A DNA stretch of 64,000 nucleotides from CAZJVD01 sp964549505 (GTDB lineage: Bacteria > Bdellovibrionota > UBA1018 > CAZJVD01): the NCBI GenBank assembly GCA_964549505.1, contig CAZJVD010000001.1:186001-250000 (forward strand), given 5' to 3'. Position 1 is the first letter of the stretch. The number at the start of each line of letters is the position of its first letter. Under the pieces are notes generated by a model. It saw nothing but the letters and a program-made list of their open reading frames with translations, was not told where the DNA came from and did not search any database. Shown one piece after another: positions 17,560 through 26,584 of the stretch. A program made the translations under genes and the position numbers.

Positions 17560-18696
17560 AACTTTCTTCGTGGCGTGTGCGGCAGCCGCTGCCACGGGTG
17601 CGCCGCCCGAACGATCCGTTCCTAAAGCACCGATCAGGTCATCCAACGCGCTTTCGAGCTCACGTCGGGCTTCTGCATTCGGAAACTGTCCCAGGTCGCG
17701 AGCGGCGGACAAAGCAGCCTGGAGCCCAAGACTTACGTTGCGCGCGAACTGCGAAAACCGCATGCGATCGAGTGCGCGACCTTGCACCCAACGATCAAAA
17801 TCCGCGCGCGTCCTCGGGATCAGCATGACCCACTCCTGCCAGGGGTCACAGGGATCCCCCGCCTTCGACGAAACGGCCTGTTCATCCGAGCGAACAGGCA
17901 AGCGAAGAGGCAACCGAAGAGGCGCTCGAAAAGCCTTTGTGTTGAACGGACACACATCTTGGCAAACGTCACAGCCCGCCAGCCACGTCCAATCCCAACC
18001 CGCGTCCAGTTTCTCCGTAAAACCGGTAGCGTCACCACGATGTTCGAGGGTCAAATGACTGATGCAGCGACGGGCGTCCAGAACTCCGGCAGCTGGAAAA
18101 GCGCGTGTCGGACAAGCCGTCAGGCATCGCTCGCAAGATCCACAGCGCTGAGCGATGAACTGGGGTTGCCGCTCCGTTGTCGTCTGCAGAAAAGCGATCG
18201 CGATAAAGAAATGGCTTCCGAGCGTCGGGTGGATGAGGAGCGTGTTTTTCCCAATGAACCCTAACCCACAGATCGCTGCCCACGCCCGTTCGAGCACAGG
18301 CTCTGCATCCACCGAAACACGAAAGTTCTCTCCAACCGCCCTCACACTGCGAAGCGTGGTTTCAAACTTTGTTCGCATCACGTGGTGATAGTCGGGCCCC
18401 GAGAGATAGCGCGCCAGCTTGGGTCGCAATGGATCGTGTGTCGTCGCGTGCGAAGGATAGGGGTAAAGAACCGCGACCACCGTACGTGCGTGGGGTACCC
18501 AAAGCTGTGGATCAGTCCGCTTTGCTCGCGTCTTGAGAAGATAGGCCATGCTTCCAGCAAAACCGCGCTCGGTCCAATCCGAGAAGCGGTCAGCCGCCTT
18601 AGCAAAAAGGGCCTGAGCAGCGTTCAGGTCGCAGATGCCGACTGACGAAAACCCTTGGTTGCGAAGTGCGGTCTCAAGCTCGAACTCCCAGGTCAT
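17470..18696 (-). CDS. queG: Epoxyqueuosine reductase QueG
   Basis: A 408-residue cobalamin-dependent iron-sulfur enzyme that makes queuosine in tRNA in the last step. It shows the two-cluster cysteine pattern C186, C189, C192, C196 and C212, C243, C246, C250, with the likely proton donor Asp131 in VSVDAEP. It is longer than E. coli QueG (379) because of a 25-30 residue basic tail encoded antisense to the neighbouring gene, and it has a small internal LRLP repeat near residue 260. The start is ATG 18696 or GTG 18699; both overlap the rimO stop, so the two genes are coupled. Confidence 0.94.
   Translation of the reverse strand: MTWEFELETALRNQGFSSVGICDLNAAQALFAKAADRFSDWTERGFAGSMAYLLKTRAKRTDPQLWVPHARTVVAVLYPYPSHATTHDPLRPKLARYLSGPDYHHVMRTKFETTLRSVRAVGENFRVSVDAEPVLERAWAAICGLGFIGKNTLLIHPTLGSHFFIAIAFLQTTTERQPQFIAQRCGSCERCLTACPTRAFPAAGVLDARRCISHLTLEHRGDATGFTEKLDAGWDWTWLAGCDVCQDVCPFNTKAFRAPLRLPLRLPVRSDEQAVSSKAGDPCDPWQEWVMLIPRTRADFDRWVQGRALDRMRFSQFARNVSLGLQAALSAARDLGQFPNAEARRELESALDDLIGALGTDRSGGAPVAAAAAHATKKVLATHSKTENSDRNLLRKWKAKGHLSHLER
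17896..17931 (-). repeat. 12-nt tandem units inside queG
   Basis: Plus-strand AGGCAAGCGAAG, AGGCAACCGAAG and the degenerate AGGCGCTCGAAA follow each other and encode the repeated RLPL residues after the second iron-sulfur cluster motif. Confidence 0.8.
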
Positions 18697-20099
18697 CACG
18701 AAACAAAAACAGTTTGCGCTCGCGTTCTCGAAAGGCTCTTCATCGCTAAAGCGCGCGCGAGAAAATCAGGACCCATCACTTCGGTGATTTCGACTCGAAC
18801 AAAATCTCCAGGTGCAAGCTCCTGAATGTTTTCAATGTCGAAATCATTGATCAGAACGCGTCCGTCGATGCCTTCGGCCTGCGTCGCAAGCCGCGCTTCA
18901 ATCAAGTGCGGACTTTCATCCGATGGACCTTCGATCATGACAACATCTTCTTTTCCAAGGCGTGCCTGCCGACCCTGATTCGCTTGTTCCTGAAGGATTT
19001 CGATCAATCGGCGCGACCGTCGCTTCTTCACAGCTACCGGAAGTTGTCCGTCGAGTTCGGCGGCGCGGGTGTCTTCTTCTTTCGAATACTCAAAAACACC
19101 CACATGATCGAGGTTCAGTGCTTTCAAGTCCGCACAGAGCTGTTCAAACTCGGCTTCTGTTTCACCGGGAAAACCCACGATGATCGACGTACGGAACACA
19201 ATCTCTGGAATACGAGCGCGCAGGCGCTCTACAAGACTGAAAAGCTTCTCGCGTGTCAGACGGCGATTCATGGTTTTGAGAACGCGATCCGCCGTGTGCT
19301 GTATCGGCATGTCGAGATATTTTACAATCTTAGGTTCACGCGCAACGATCTCCACCAGCTCATCTGAAAAATCGTCAGGATAGACGTAATGCAGTCGGAT
19401 CCAATCGATGCCGTCGATTTTGGCTAAGGCCGGCAAAAGATCTTCGAGACTTTCCTTATAACGTGTTTCGATTCCGTAATGGGTGAGATCCTGAGCCACG
19501 AGGTTGAGCTCCCGGACACCACGTGAGGCCAGCGTCGTCGCTTCTTCGATCAGCGATACGACCGTCCTCGAGCGTACGTTTCCTCGCAGCTTCGGAATAA
19601 TACAAAAGGCACAACGACGATTGCAGCCTTCTGAGATTTTTAGAAAGGCTCGGTGCGCGGGTCCCGTTAAAACGCGCGTGTCACGTTCGGTATGGATGAA
19701 AGCGGGCTGACTGACCCACGAGCGTTTCGGAAGTGGCTTCCCTCGTGACCGCTCGACTTCGTCAAGAACGTCTGTGATCCGATGGTACTCGCCCGTACCT
19801 AAGAACGCATCGACCTCGGGCATCTCAGCTTCGAGTTGCTTATGATAGCGCTGCGCCAGGCAGCCAGTCACAACGAGTGAACGACAGGCTCCTGACTTTT
19901 TCTTTTCGGCCAACTCCATGATCGTGTCGATCGATTCGCGTTTCGAGGCTTCGATGAACGAGCAGGTGTTGATGACAATCGCCTCCGCGCTCTCGGCATC
20001 ATCGGTTAACTCGTGTCGCCCATCCGAAAGTTTTCCGAGCATGACCTGAGAATCGACAAGATTTTTGGGGCAACCGAGACTAACAAAATGAACTTTCAT
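18696..20099 (-). CDS. rimO: Ribosomal protein S12 methylthiotransferase RimO
   Basis: A 467-residue radical SAM enzyme that methylthiolates an aspartate of ribosomal protein S12. The N-terminal UPF0004 domain carries the auxiliary cluster cysteines C10, C46 and C80. The radical SAM motif is C159-x3-C163-x2-C166, and a C-terminal TRAM domain follows (KEDVVMIEG... GDFVRVEITEV). The start SLGCPKNLVDSQVM distinguishes RimO from MiaB. It sits 12 nt downstream of yajQ and overlaps queG, inside a run of minus-strand genes beginning at smc. Confidence 0.96.
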   Translation of the reverse strand: MKVHFVSLGCPKNLVDSQVMLGKLSDGRHELTDDAESAEAIVINTCSFIEASKRESIDTIMELAEKKKSGACRSLVVTGCLAQRYHKQLEAEMPEVDAFLGTGEYHRITDVLDEVERSRGKPLPKRSWVSQPAFIHTERDTRVLTGPAHRAFLKISEGCNRRCAFCIIPKLRGNVRSRTVVSLIEEATTLASRGVRELNLVAQDLTHYGIETRYKESLEDLLPALAKIDGIDWIRLHYVYPDDFSDELVEIVAREPKIVKYLDMPIQHTADRVLKTMNRRLTREKLFSLVERLRARIPEIVFRTSIIVGFPGETEAEFEQLCADLKALNLDHVGVFEYSKEEDTRAAELDGQLPVAVKKRRSRRLIEILQEQANQGRQARLGKEDVVMIEGPSDESPHLIEARLATQAEGIDGRVLINDFDIENIQELAPGDFVRVEITEVMGPDFLARALAMKSLSRTRAQTVFVS

Positions 20100-20111
20100 C
20101 CAAACCGCCCG

Positions 20112-20609
20112 TCAGTCTCGAAAGTTCTTAAATTGAAGCGGAATTTTAAATGTGTCCTGTTGGCTGCGAAGAAACGCCATCACGGTCTGGAGTTCGTCGC
20201 GACTCTTGGCGGTCACACGAAGCTGTTCTCCCTGAATCTGTGATTGCGCTTTAAACTTCTGATCGCGAAGAGCCGCGGTGATTTTCTTTGCGTGCTCACT
20301 CGCAATCCCATCTCGGATCACCGCGAGCTGTCGGATACTCGAGCCATGCGCGTGCTCGGCCGTCTGATAATCCAGACACAGAAGCGATACGCCTCGCTTC
20401 ACGAACTTGTTTTCAAGGACGTCTTTCAGCGCGTCGAGTTTCTCCGACTCGGAACACCAGAGCGTGAGTGTCTTAGCCTTTGAATCAACGGTGAGCTCAC
20501 ATTTGATGTTTTTGAAATCAAAGCGACTCAGAACTTCCTTCTGAGCCTGCTGAACAGCGTTGTCGATTTCCTGCCAGGAAACTTCGGATAAGACATCAAA
20601 GGACGGCAT
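20112..20609 (-). CDS. YajQ-family nucleotide (c-di-GMP) binding protein
   Basis: A 165-residue protein with the full YajQ layout of two ferredoxin-like domains (MPSFDVLSEVSWQEIDNA at the start, the AHGSSIRQ region in the middle and PLQFKNFRD at the end). Some YajQ proteins bind cyclic di-GMP and act as transcriptional co-regulators. Here that is family knowledge only, though it lies next to an HD-GYP-like gene. A separate promoter lies directly in front (20619-20647), and no Shine-Dalgarno precedes the ATG, so the message may be nearly leaderless. Confidence 0.93.
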   Translation of the reverse strand: MPSFDVLSEVSWQEIDNAVQQAQKEVLSRFDFKNIKCELTVDSKAKTLTLWCSESEKLDALKDVLENKFVKRGVSLLCLDYQTAEHAHGSSIRQLAVIRDGIASEHAKKITAALRDQKFKAQSQIQGEQLRVTAKSRDELQTVMAFLRSQQDTFKIPLQFKNFRD

Positions 20610-20618
20610 TGCCGCTAT

Positions 20619-20647
20619 TGTATACTCAAAAGGTCGGATGTATTCAA
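20619..20647 (-). promoter_or_regulatory. Candidate promoter for yajQ
   Basis: Minus-strand TTGAAT, a 17-nt spacer and TATACA. The -10 box ends 9 nt before the yajQ ATG, so transcription would begin about 2-3 nt upstream of the start codon. The -35 box lies at the stop of the upstream HD-GYP-like gene. Confidence 0.5.
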
Positions 20648-22002
20648 GCCGGTTGTTCCGCCGAAACCAGCTTTCGGACCTCGGTTAGGAACTCCGGATC
20701 GAAGGTCTGGGTTTCCTCAATAATACGAATAGCTTCCTCGGGAGAACACCGCTTCCTTCCGCCCTGGACCTGCGTGAGGTAGTCGAACTGATCCGCAAGG
20801 GCCAGGATCCTCGCTTCCTTCATGATTTTTGAACCCTCCAGTCCCTTGGGGAATCCTTTGCCGTTCCAACGTTCGTGGTGCTGTAAAATCGTGCTTTGCA
20901 CGGTCAAGGGCACCGCTAGCTTGCGCTCCTGAATGATCTTCATCGAAAGATCAGGATGCGTTTCATAGAGCTTCTTCTCGTCTTCGGTCCGTTCGCTCTC
21001 TGTTTTTTTTGCGATCGCATCCGGAATATCGGCCATGCCAAGGTCATGGAACATTCCAGCGACGGCCAACTCTTCGGGACGCCCGATCTGAAGACCAATC
21101 GAAAAGAGAGCCGCAAACGTCGACACCGCGCTCGCATGTGAGTAAACGTCCGATCGTTCCGTGAGACTGCGCTGCAAGCGGGCGTACCAATCGGCCGGTG
21201 TCGTGTTGAGAATGTAGGTCTTGACGATCTCTTCGGCGTTCTTCAAGAGCTGCGCGCTCCCCTCTTCGCTAGGATTTGCCGGATCGACACTGAAGACGGA
21301 AGTAAACAGGTCGCGAACTGCGGCCTGCAACCTCTCGACGCGTTCCGTTTCCGGCATCGATGAGGCGACCGACGAACCCAATTCGATCAAGCGATTGGCG
21401 GCATAGTCATAAAACTTACCCATGTCTTCAGACGCGATATAGAGAGCGTTCACTTGTGCCTCTTGCAACCGCTTCAACTTTTCTTCGTCAATCGTATCGC
21501 CGGCTGATGAAAAATGAACGTACTTGCGATTCATCGGCATAAAGATCGCCGTGTTGAAGTTCAATACTGTGGCAGCGGTCATATCCGGGAGGCGAACGGG
21601 GCGATAGACCCTTTCCTTACGCGCCGACAAGAGTTCGTCTTCTAAGCGCTGACGAAACCCATCGGTATCAAATGGAAACAGGAACGCATCACTGAATCCG
21701 TTTTTAACAAGCGCTTTTCGGTCATAACCAGGACGAACACAGGTCGTGAAAATCAGTGTCGCTTGCTCGTAAACCATGTGTAGCGACTGAGCGAGCTCGG
21801 TAACAGCTGTTTTCTCAAGGTTCGGTCCACACACGATCACACGGTAGTAAGTTTCGGCCGGCGGCTGCTTGAGCAGTGTTGAAAACTCTTCAGCCGTCAC
21901 CACTTTTGTCAGACGTGCGTCTTTAGAGCTTTGATCGATGATTTGCTGTACGACGTCCTCAACACCGACGCAGAGAACGTCAAGACCCGGCGAGTTTGCC
22001 AT
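20644..22002 (-). CDS. Receiver-like protein with a degenerate HD-GYP domain
   Basis: A 452-residue protein. Residues 1-125 resemble a response-regulator fold without an obvious phospho-acceptor aspartate. Residues about 285-445 form an HD-GYP-type domain, the fold of cyclic di-GMP phosphodiesterases. Key motifs deviate: H319-D320-L-G-M replaces HDIGK, and HHE (375-377) is followed by GFP instead of GYP. The HD pair and HHE remain, so some metal binding is possible, but catalysis is uncertain. It lies between lolA and yajQ on the same strand. Confidence 0.85.
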   Translation of the reverse strand: MANSPGLDVLCVGVEDVVQQIIDQSSKDARLTKVVTAEEFSTLLKQPPAETYYRVIVCGPNLEKTAVTELAQSLHMVYEQATLIFTTCVRPGYDRKALVKNGFSDAFLFPFDTDGFRQRLEDELLSARKERVYRPVRLPDMTAATVLNFNTAIFMPMNRKYVHFSSAGDTIDEEKLKRLQEAQVNALYIASEDMGKFYDYAANRLIELGSSVASSMPETERVERLQAAVRDLFTSVFSVDPANPSEEGSAQLLKNAEEIVKTYILNTTPADWYARLQRSLTERSDVYSHASAVSTFAALFSIGLQIGRPEELAVAGMFHDLGMADIPDAIAKKTESERTEDEKKLYETHPDLSMKIIQERKLAVPLTVQSTILQHHERWNGKGFPKGLEGSKIMKEARILALADQFDYLTQVQGGRKRCSPEEAIRIIEETQTFDPEFLTEVRKLVSAEQPA

Positions 22003-22007
22003 GCACT

Positions 22008-22748
22008 CTAGTGTGACATTTTTTTTGGAGCCGGTGTTTTTTTTCCGGAGGACTCGGAGACCGACTCATCGACGATTCGAGTGCGCTCAGGCGCCTGAAA
22101 AACAAACATCTCCTCAGAAAGCGTTTTACCCAGTTCGATCTGCGACAAGAATATGTCAGTCTTGTTACCGCCCTCATGCTCCAGCGTGACACGATGAATG
22201 AGCTTTGCTTTCAGATCGATCTCAAGCAACGCACGAATGACGTTTCCGGCACTCCCGGCCGCCGGTGTCAGAGCAAACCGACCACGAGAAAGATCGGCAA
22301 TCTTCAATCCCTTTAGGCTTGAAAAACGACCGGATAAGAGCGCACGAGCGAACTCCGACTGCACTTCAGTACTCTTTCGAATCAAAAGCTGGCCCGAGTC
22401 CGTTTCATCAAACGGCGGTGTGTAATGCCAAAACGTACGACCATCGCTCACAAGCACACCAGGATCCGGCTCAAAGGTTTCCCATCGAAACTTTGAAGGA
22501 CGCTTGAATCGCACAACGCCTTCACTCTTCTTTTCACGACCAAAGCTTTCGATCTTCTTGTTCTGCTCGAACTTGGCTTCGAGCGTGTCGGCCTTCTGAT
22601 AGCTCTTTTCGATCTCAAGTAGTGTCGCGGGCATCAGTGTCTTTGCTACCGCGCTCGGTACGGAGTGCAAGAACCCTAGAGATGTGACGGAAACAAAGAG
22701 CGCGAAGATCGCGCTATTGCATCTCGATTGAGACCATTTTCGAGACAC
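22008..22748 (-). CDS. lolA: Outer-membrane lipoprotein carrier LolA
   Basis: A 246-residue periplasmic chaperone that ferries lipoproteins from LolCDE to the outer membrane. It has an N-terminal signal sequence, then the LolA beta-fold with VRFKRPSKFRWE, DGRTFWHYTP and HRVTLEHEGGNKTDI. The GTG start at 22748 is fixed by a strong Shine-Dalgarno (GGAGGAG) 5-6 nt upstream, which places it inside the smc 3' end, a 35-nt overlap. The C-terminus carries an extra Lys/Pro-rich tail. Confidence 0.88.
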   Translation of the reverse strand: MSRKWSQSRCNSAIFALFVSVTSLGFLHSVPSAVAKTLMPATLLEIEKSYQKADTLEAKFEQNKKIESFGREKKSEGVVRFKRPSKFRWETFEPDPGVLVSDGRTFWHYTPPFDETDSGQLLIRKSTEVQSEFARALLSGRFSSLKGLKIADLSRGRFALTPAAGSAGNVIRALLEIDLKAKLIHRVTLEHEGGNKTDIFLSQIELGKTLSEEMFVFQAPERTRIVDESVSESSGKKTPAPKKMSH

Positions 22749-25700
22749 CGGGCTCCTCCATCGTTACGCCATACAGACAGTCGTTGAGCTCCATTGTGCG
22801 CTTATTGTGGGTGATCAAGATAAACTGCGTCTTCGCAGCCATTTCTTTCAAGAGCGTATTGAATTTTCCAATGTTCGCGTCGTCCAATGGGGCGTCCACT
22901 TCATCAAGCACGCAGAATGGCGAAGGCTTGACCATGAAGATCGCAAAAAGGAGCGCTACGGCCGTGAGTGCTTTCTCACCACCGGAAAGTAAATTGATAT
23001 TCACAACGCGCTTACCGGGAGGCTGTGCCGTGATGTCCACACCTGCATCGAGCACATCGTCCTTCTCAGGATCGATTTCCACAAACCCGCCCTGCCCATC
23101 TGGATTCGGCTTCACGAGCGTGATCCGCGCACTGCCGCCACCAAAGACAACCGGAAACAGACGATCAAACCGTGCGGCTATGGCATCGAACGATGCTTTG
23201 AAACGTTCCTTACTCGTAATGTTAATGTGCTCAATAGCCTCGCCGAGATCCGTAATCGAACGCTCGAGGTCAAGCTTTTCGTTCACAAGGCGCTGATACC
23301 GACCCTGAAGTTCTTCGTACTCTTCGATAGCAAGCGTGTTGACTTCGCCAAGGCGACGAATCTTCTCTCGAAGCTCTTCCAACTCCGAAGCAAGAATTCG
23401 TTCTTCGTCTTCTGTCATGACAAGAGAAACAATCGGATCCGGCAATACCTCTTGAGTACCACTCGCTGGCAGGGCCTCTAAACAAGCGGCGCCGTACTTT
23501 TCTTCGACGTTACGGACAAGAAACTGAATCTCTGATTGTTGTCGCTCGAAATCGATCGCAATCTGGCCACCGCGCTCTGTATTCTTCTCGACCGCAACAC
23601 GCAACGCTCGAATGCGCGCGAGGCGTTCCTGAGCTTGAGCAGAAATCGCGTCGGCTCGGTCACGCAACGTCCGGAGTTCATCACGTCGTTCCGAAAGCGC
23701 TTTCACGAGAGCGCCAATTTCCATCTCTGTCTGCGCGTCTTCGGAGGCTCGCAGCGTACGTTCTTTCGCGAGCATCTCCATTTCACGCGTGATTTCACCC
23801 AGACGCTTTTCATCCGAGTTCATCACCGTGCGTGCGATCTCAAGTTCCCGACCGAGTTCGCGCAGCTGTTCGCGAATGGTTGCTGAGCCCGCACGAACCT
23901 CAGCGGTTCGCACCTCTTGGGTTTTCAACGTCGTCTTTAGCGCACTGACCTTTGTATCAAAATCCGCAGCGGACACTTCGAGACCTTTGCGTTCGCGCTC
24001 AAGACGCTCTTGCTCAAGATTCAATGTTTCCAGTTCTCGGACGGCACCTTGTTCACGCGTCGAAAGCTCAACGGACCGTGTTCCAATCTGTTCCATCGCA
24101 CGTCGATAATCGCGTTCGCGCTCAGCTAAGAGACGCAGCTCTTGCGTAGCGCTCTGCCGCTGCTCATGCGCCTGGTTCAAGCGTCGCCGCGCGTCTTCTT
24201 CTTGCGATCGCAGGAGCGTCGCCTGCGTCTGGGCTTCGATCAATTTGGCTTCGATCGCCGAGAGCTCCTGCTCTACGGACGTGTTTTGTTCGGACAATCG
24301 TGAGACTTCAGCTTTTCGCTCAAGAAAACTTGCAGAACTCGCAACAGAAGCGTTGTTCAGCTGCAGTTCCAAACCAGTAATACCATGAGCAAACACCAAC
24401 CCCTCAGGGGTCACCAGTCGATACCCACGACCAAGAACAGTCTGGAGTTCTACGGACGTGGACAAAGCTTGCCAGATGGCCTTCACGGAATCTGCATCGA
24501 CAACAATCGCTAAACGGAAAAGCTCAAGAAGTCCGCTCTGAGCCGATCGAACGTGATCCGCTAACCAAGCATGCACTTTCACGCCGTGACGCTCAAGCAT
24601 CGCCTCGGTCTTGGGTCGATCCGCAAGCGGCGCACTGAACGCTGATCCTGGCTTGCGAATTCCGCCACGTCCCTGCAGCTCACCGGCAGCACACGACTCA
24701 ACAAGAGACTGTAACGACACATCGGAAAGTCCATCGCTCGCAACGACTTCATCGATCGACTGACCAAGAAAACGCTCAACGATGGCTTCGTAGCCAGCAT
24801 CGACGTCTAAACTGTCAAACAGAAGCTTGATCTCGGCGCCCAACGCTTGCCGGTCAGCCCACGCGAGAACAGATTTCGAAAAATCCGAAACACCTTCGCG
24901 ACTGCGTATCAAATCCTGCATGCTATCCAGCCGGGACTGAAGCTCTGCGCGGCGCTCACGAAGACCAAGTCGAGAGCCCTGAAGACTGTCGAGCGAGGAT
25001 CGTGACTGCTGGATCTGCGACTGGATATCCTCCAAGCGCTGATTTTCTTCCGTCACAGACCGCTCAGCATCCGTTAATCGAGCCTGAATATCCGCGGACC
25101 GCGCTTCGAGTTCATGAATCTCTCGCTGCGCCTGCTCCGCGCGCGTGCGTAGCTCGAGCACACGTTCACGAACAGAGTCAAGCTCCGCTCGGAGCGACGC
25201 CGACTTTGCTTGATAAGCCGAGAGCTCCTGCACACCCTTCATCAAACTTTGCTGTGTGCGTTCCAGCGCGGCAAAGAACTCTTGAAACTGTTCGCGCAAA
25301 CCAGCGAGCGTCGCCTCTTCGGTACTCACGCTCGTCTCGGCCGCTGCCGACTCAGCCTCGACACGCGTGATTTCGCTTTGGAGTCGGGTAACGTTCGTTT
25401 GGTCTTCGGCTGACTTCTGAGCTTTTGTTTCGTGATCGGCCCGAAGGGCAGCGATTCGAGACTCGATCTCGCTCTGCAACTTCTGGCTCACCTCTAACCG
25501 CGCTTGCGTCCGACTCAGGTGTTCGGAGGCGTCTTGCATCGTAATCTGCAGATTTTCCGCGCGCTTCGATTCCTCGAGCTGATGCAAGCGATCGGTTTCG
25601 ATTTGATTTTCTTCGGTTTGGATCGCAGCCCGTGAGGTCACAAGCTCCTGCTCAAGCACTTCACGTTCAGCACGTAACCGACTGAGAAGATCGTCGAGTA

Positions 25701-26448
25701 CAGCGCGCTTACGTCGAGCCCATCCCAATTCTTTTTCTTGAAGTTCGTTTTTGAGCTCGCGATACCGGCGGGCTCGCTGCGCTTGGCGTTCGAGTGATGC
25801 GAGTCCACGCTCCATCTCACCCAAAACATCGCGAACGCGCGCGAGGTTTTCTTGTGCAGCTTCTATTTTGCGCTGTGACTCGATTTTTCGCGCCTTGAAC
25901 TTTGCAATGCCAGCGGCTTCTTCGATGAGTTGCTTGCGATCCTCTGGCTTTGAATTGATGACCTTGGCAACCTGGCCTTGTTCGATAACGGAGTAGCCTT
26001 TAGCGCCAACTCCGGTATCCATAAAAAGTTCTTTAATGTCTTTGAGGCGCACCTGCACGCCGTTGATAAAATATTCGCCTTCGCCTCCACGGTAGAGACG
26101 ACGCGTGATCGCGACTTCCTCGGACTTCAGCGGTTGCGGAAGATCCTGGACCGAAGCTCCACTCGAGGCCTTCGACGTATCGACGATTTTGTTTTCCAGA
26201 ACAAGCGTCGCTTCGGCGTAACCGAGCGGCGTGTATTTGCTGCTGCCGTTGAAAATCAGATCATCTGATCCCGAACCGCGCATGTGCTTGTAAGACTGCT
26301 CGCCCATCACCCAAAAAAAGGCGTCCACGATGTTTGACTTGCCGCACCCATTGGGACCTACGATCCCCGTGATGCGGTGGTCAAAATCAATGACAGTTTT
26401 GTCCTTGAAGGATTTAAAACCTTGAAGTTCTAAGCGCTTAACTCTCAT
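22714..26448 (-). CDS. smc: Chromosome segregation ATPase SMC
   Basis: A 1244-residue condensin subunit. Walker A GPNGCGKSN is at residues 31-39, two long Gln/Glu/Arg-rich coiled coils flank a hinge at roughly 510-680, and the C-terminal head has the signature LLSGGEKALTA and Walker B FCVLDEVDAPLDD. The ATG at 26448 gives the normal start (RVKRLELQGFKSF). A candidate promoter whose -10 lies at 26469 excludes the frame opening at 26478. It heads the leftward run smc-lolA-HD-GYP-yajQ-rimO-queG. ScpA and ScpB are not in the window. Confidence 0.96.
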   Translation of the reverse strand: MRVKRLELQGFKSFKDKTVIDFDHRITGIVGPNGCGKSNIVDAFFWVMGEQSYKHMRGSGSDDLIFNGSSKYTPLGYAEATLVLENKIVDTSKASSGASVQDLPQPLKSEEVAITRRLYRGGEGEYFINGVQVRLKDIKELFMDTGVGAKGYSVIEQGQVAKVINSKPEDRKQLIEEAAGIAKFKARKIESQRKIEAAQENLARVRDVLGEMERGLASLERQAQRARRYRELKNELQEKELGWARRKRAVLDDLLSRLRAEREVLEQELVTSRAAIQTEENQIETDRLHQLEESKRAENLQITMQDASEHLSRTQARLEVSQKLQSEIESRIAALRADHETKAQKSAEDQTNVTRLQSEITRVEAESAAAETSVSTEEATLAGLREQFQEFFAALERTQQSLMKGVQELSAYQAKSASLRAELDSVRERVLELRTRAEQAQREIHELEARSADIQARLTDAERSVTEENQRLEDIQSQIQQSRSSLDSLQGSRLGLRERRAELQSRLDSMQDLIRSREGVSDFSKSVLAWADRQALGAEIKLLFDSLDVDAGYEAIVERFLGQSIDEVVASDGLSDVSLQSLVESCAAGELQGRGGIRKPGSAFSAPLADRPKTEAMLERHGVKVHAWLADHVRSAQSGLLELFRLAIVVDADSVKAIWQALSTSVELQTVLGRGYRLVTPEGLVFAHGITGLELQLNNASVASSASFLERKAEVSRLSEQNTSVEQELSAIEAKLIEAQTQATLLRSQEEDARRRLNQAHEQRQSATQELRLLAERERDYRRAMEQIGTRSVELSTREQGAVRELETLNLEQERLERERKGLEVSAADFDTKVSALKTTLKTQEVRTAEVRAGSATIREQLRELGRELEIARTVMNSDEKRLGEITREMEMLAKERTLRASEDAQTEMEIGALVKALSERRDELRTLRDRADAISAQAQERLARIRALRVAVEKNTERGGQIAIDFERQQSEIQFLVRNVEEKYGAACLEALPASGTQEVLPDPIVSLVMTEDEERILASELEELREKIRRLGEVNTLAIEEYEELQGRYQRLVNEKLDLERSITDLGEAIEHINITSKERFKASFDAIAARFDRLFPVVFGGGSARITLVKPNPDGQGGFVEIDPEKDDVLDAGVDITAQPPGKRVVNINLLSGGEKALTAVALLFAIFMVKPSPFCVLDEVDAPLDDANIGKFNTLLKEMAAKTQFILITHNKRTMELNDCLYGVTMEEPGVSKMVSIEMQ

Positions 26449-26468
26449 GGGGTCGTCGTCCGAGTGAT

Positions 26469-26497
26469 ACTTTAACAAGACGACTGAGAAAGTCCAA
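26469..26497 (-). promoter_or_regulatory. Candidate smc promoter
   Basis: Minus-strand TTGGAC, a 17-nt spacer and TAAAGT. Predicted transcription starts about 14 nt before the smc ATG. A repeated hairpin (26504-26531) lies immediately upstream of the -35 box. Confidence 0.5.
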
Positions 26498-26503
26498 TAT
26501 TAA

Positions 26504-26531
26504 GGTGCGGACCACCTTTTGTGGATGCGCC
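26504..26531. repeat. 28-bp hairpin repeat, copy 1 (smc upstream)
   Basis: GGTGCGGACCAC, a CTTTT loop region and GTGGATGCGCC form an imperfect hairpin. The same 28-bp element recurs at 48785-48812 with two base differences, one of which changes a wobble pair to a Watson-Crick pair in the stem. An ATTA-type flank precedes both copies. Confidence 0.85.
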
Positions 26532-26536
26532 GAACC

Positions 26537-26584
26537 AAAAAAAACCCTTGGGTGCGGGGCTTTGCCGCCCGCCTCACCCAAGGG
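26537..26584 (-). terminator. Strong minus-strand terminator upstream of smc
   Basis: The 10-bp perfect outer stem CCCTTGGGTG/CACCCAAGGG encloses a GC-rich inner part and, read on the minus strand, is followed by eight T. No protein gene lies upstream on that strand within the gap, so it either ends an unannotated RNA or insulates smc from upstream transcription. Confidence 0.85.
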
